Origin: Nocardioides okcheonensis | GTDB lineage: Bacteria; Actinomycetota; Actinomycetes; Propionibacteriales; Nocardioidaceae | Direction: 5' to 3' | DNA: 64,000 nucleotides | Assembly: GCF_020991065.1 (NCBI RefSeq) | Contig: NZ_CP087710.1 | Span: 3,658,001 to 3,722,000, forward strand | Part shown: in pieces, positions 63,294 through 64,000 of the stretch | How the letters are laid out: each line of letters starts with the position of its first letter | Position numbering within the stretch: position 1 is the first letter of the stretch | Made by a program: the position numbers and the translations under genes | Notes under the pieces: model-generated | Seen by the model: the letters and a program-made list of their open reading frames with translations, nothing else | Databases searched by the model: none | Told to the model about the DNA's origin: nothing

Positions 63294-64000
63294 TCAGGAC
63301 GCGTCGAGCGTCGCGAGGCGCTCCTGGACCCTCCGGGCGAGCGCGACGAAGTCGGGCCGCGACATCGTCATGTTCCGGTCGGGCGCGAAGCCGAGCTGGG
63401 AGACCGCGCCGCCGTCGCGCACGATCGCCATCAGGAACGGGAAGGACTGCTGGTCGTTCAGCTCGATCGACAGCGCCCACGCCTGCATCTCGGTGTCACC
63501 GCGCGACGTGGCGGCCAACGGCGTGACCGAGGTGCCGAGGTTGGCCTGGCCGCACTGCCGGATCCGGGTGCGGACCTGCTCGACGAACCTCTCGGCGGCG
63601 GCCTCGCGCATCGAGCCCACCGTCTGGGTCAGTCCGAGCTGTGCGGCGTTGCGGGTCTCGGGGAAGAGGAACGTCCGGGTCAGGGCCCTGCTGATGCCCT
63701 TGGCCTGGAAGCTGGTGCGGTCGCACCGGGTCGCGGCGTCGTTGGTCCGGGCCCGCGTCGGGTCCGGGCCGACCCAGGGGCCACGCACGGCCGTCACCGG
63801 CGGCAGGTCGACCACCGAGAGCATCCCGGAGCCCGTGCCGAGGTCGAGCGGAGGAGCGGTCCGGGTGCGGGCCCGCCCGGCACAGGCGCCCGCGCCGTCG
63901 GCGCCGCACAGCGCGTTGACGGCGGCGGCCAGCGACGTGGTCGCGTCCCTGTCGCTGACCGGCTTCCCGCGGCTGCTGACGACGGTCGTGACGAGCAGGT
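63294..64000 (-). CDS. Exported-type protein, C-terminal part (5' end beyond the window)
   Basis: The frame is open from the right edge to the stop at 63294 (235 codons present). The sequence includes ATTSLAAAVNALCGADGAGACAG, NDAATRCDRTSFQ, RFVEQVRTRIRQCGQANLGT and WALSIELNDQQSFPFLMAIVRDG. Spaced cysteines and the overall pattern recall the sensor-like outside domains of actinobacterial lipoproteins and PknH-type proteins, but I cannot name it. Start and any signal peptide are not in the window. Confidence 0.6.
   Translation of the reverse strand, partial: LLVTTVVSSRGKPVSDRDATTSLAAAVNALCGADGAGACAGRARTRTAPPLDLGTGSGMLSVVDLPPVTAVRGPWVGPDPTRARTNDAATRCDRTSFQAKGISRALTRTFLFPETRNAAQLGLTQTVGSMREAAAERFVEQVRTRIRQCGQANLGTSVTPLAATSRGDTEMQAWALSIELNDQQSFPFLMAIVRDGGAVSQLGFAPDRNMTMSRPDFVALARRVQERLATLDAS

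Overview
This is a 64 kb stretch of a very GC-rich actinobacterial chromosome, most like Nocardioides or a close relative (Nocardioidaceae, Propionibacteriales). The evidence is the almost exclusive use of G/C at third codon positions, frequent GTG starts, the guaB-guaB3-GMC oxidase synteny shared with mycobacteria, F420-type LLM oxidoreductases, MmpL/MpaB/amphi-Trp families, and many start codons about 6 nt after a TANNNT -10 box, as expected of leaderless actinobacterial mRNAs. No rRNA, tRNA, integrase, transposase, phage gene or CRISPR array was seen. It reads as core chromosome with small accessory insertions.

Layout. 1-4.9 kb: the edge of a PMT-type glycosyltransferase, a patatin lipase, guaB and a secreted metzincin protease. 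4.9-11.5 kb: a secreted CHAP amidase, a GAF regulator divergent from an NTF2-FAD monooxygenase fusion, L-lactate dehydrogenase and a TetR regulator. 11.6-18.4 kb: a decayed DinB gene, guaB3, an aldehyde dehydrogenase, a GMC/cholesterol-oxidase-like enzyme, a repeat- and hairpin-rich gap, and guaA. 18.5-28 kb: small membrane and VOC proteins, a sodium:solute symporter, a lipoprotein coupled to methionine aminopeptidase, then a minus-strand set of acyl-CoA ligase, GDPD and MmpL exporter. 28-36.6 kb: PspC, two FAD amine-oxidase-like proteins, DinB-pentapeptide fusion, nitroreductase, amphi-Trp protein, an ECF sigma factor followed by a frameshifted anti-sigma-like gene, and a large repeat-containing secreted protein. 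36.7-39.8 kb: an overlapping LLM oxidoreductase, MpaB-like and acyl-CoA dehydrogenase operon behind a perfect 19-bp palindromic operator. 40-48.6 kb: an asymmetric ABC exporter pair, hydrolase, YbaK-type deacylase, GDPD and a class V aminotransferase. 48.5-57 kb: a PspC/LiaF-like envelope-stress module with PspC-histidine kinase and response regulator, APC permease with UspA, and PcrA helicase. 57-64 kb: a tandem inverted-repeat array, an M23 peptidase, photolyase, sucCD with a strong terminator, and two exported proteins.

How it fits together. Guanine nucleotide synthesis is represented by guaB, guaB3 and guaA, and the TCA cycle by sucCD. Envelope and stress functions recur: three PspC-containing proteins, a kinase/regulator pair, CHAP and M23 wall hydrolases, MmpL, and an ABC exporter. 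Fatty-acid or steroid-type catabolism is suggested by the acyl-CoA ligase, acyl-CoA dehydrogenase, LLM, MpaB and GMC oxidase genes.

The observations most worth following are: the complementary loss of ATP-site motifs in the ABC pair; a three-hairpin C-rich element directly upstream of guaA; two families of palindromic repeats, one with copies at two loci; the frameshift in the sigma factor partner gene; and the near-uniform 6-nt gap between -10 box and start codon.
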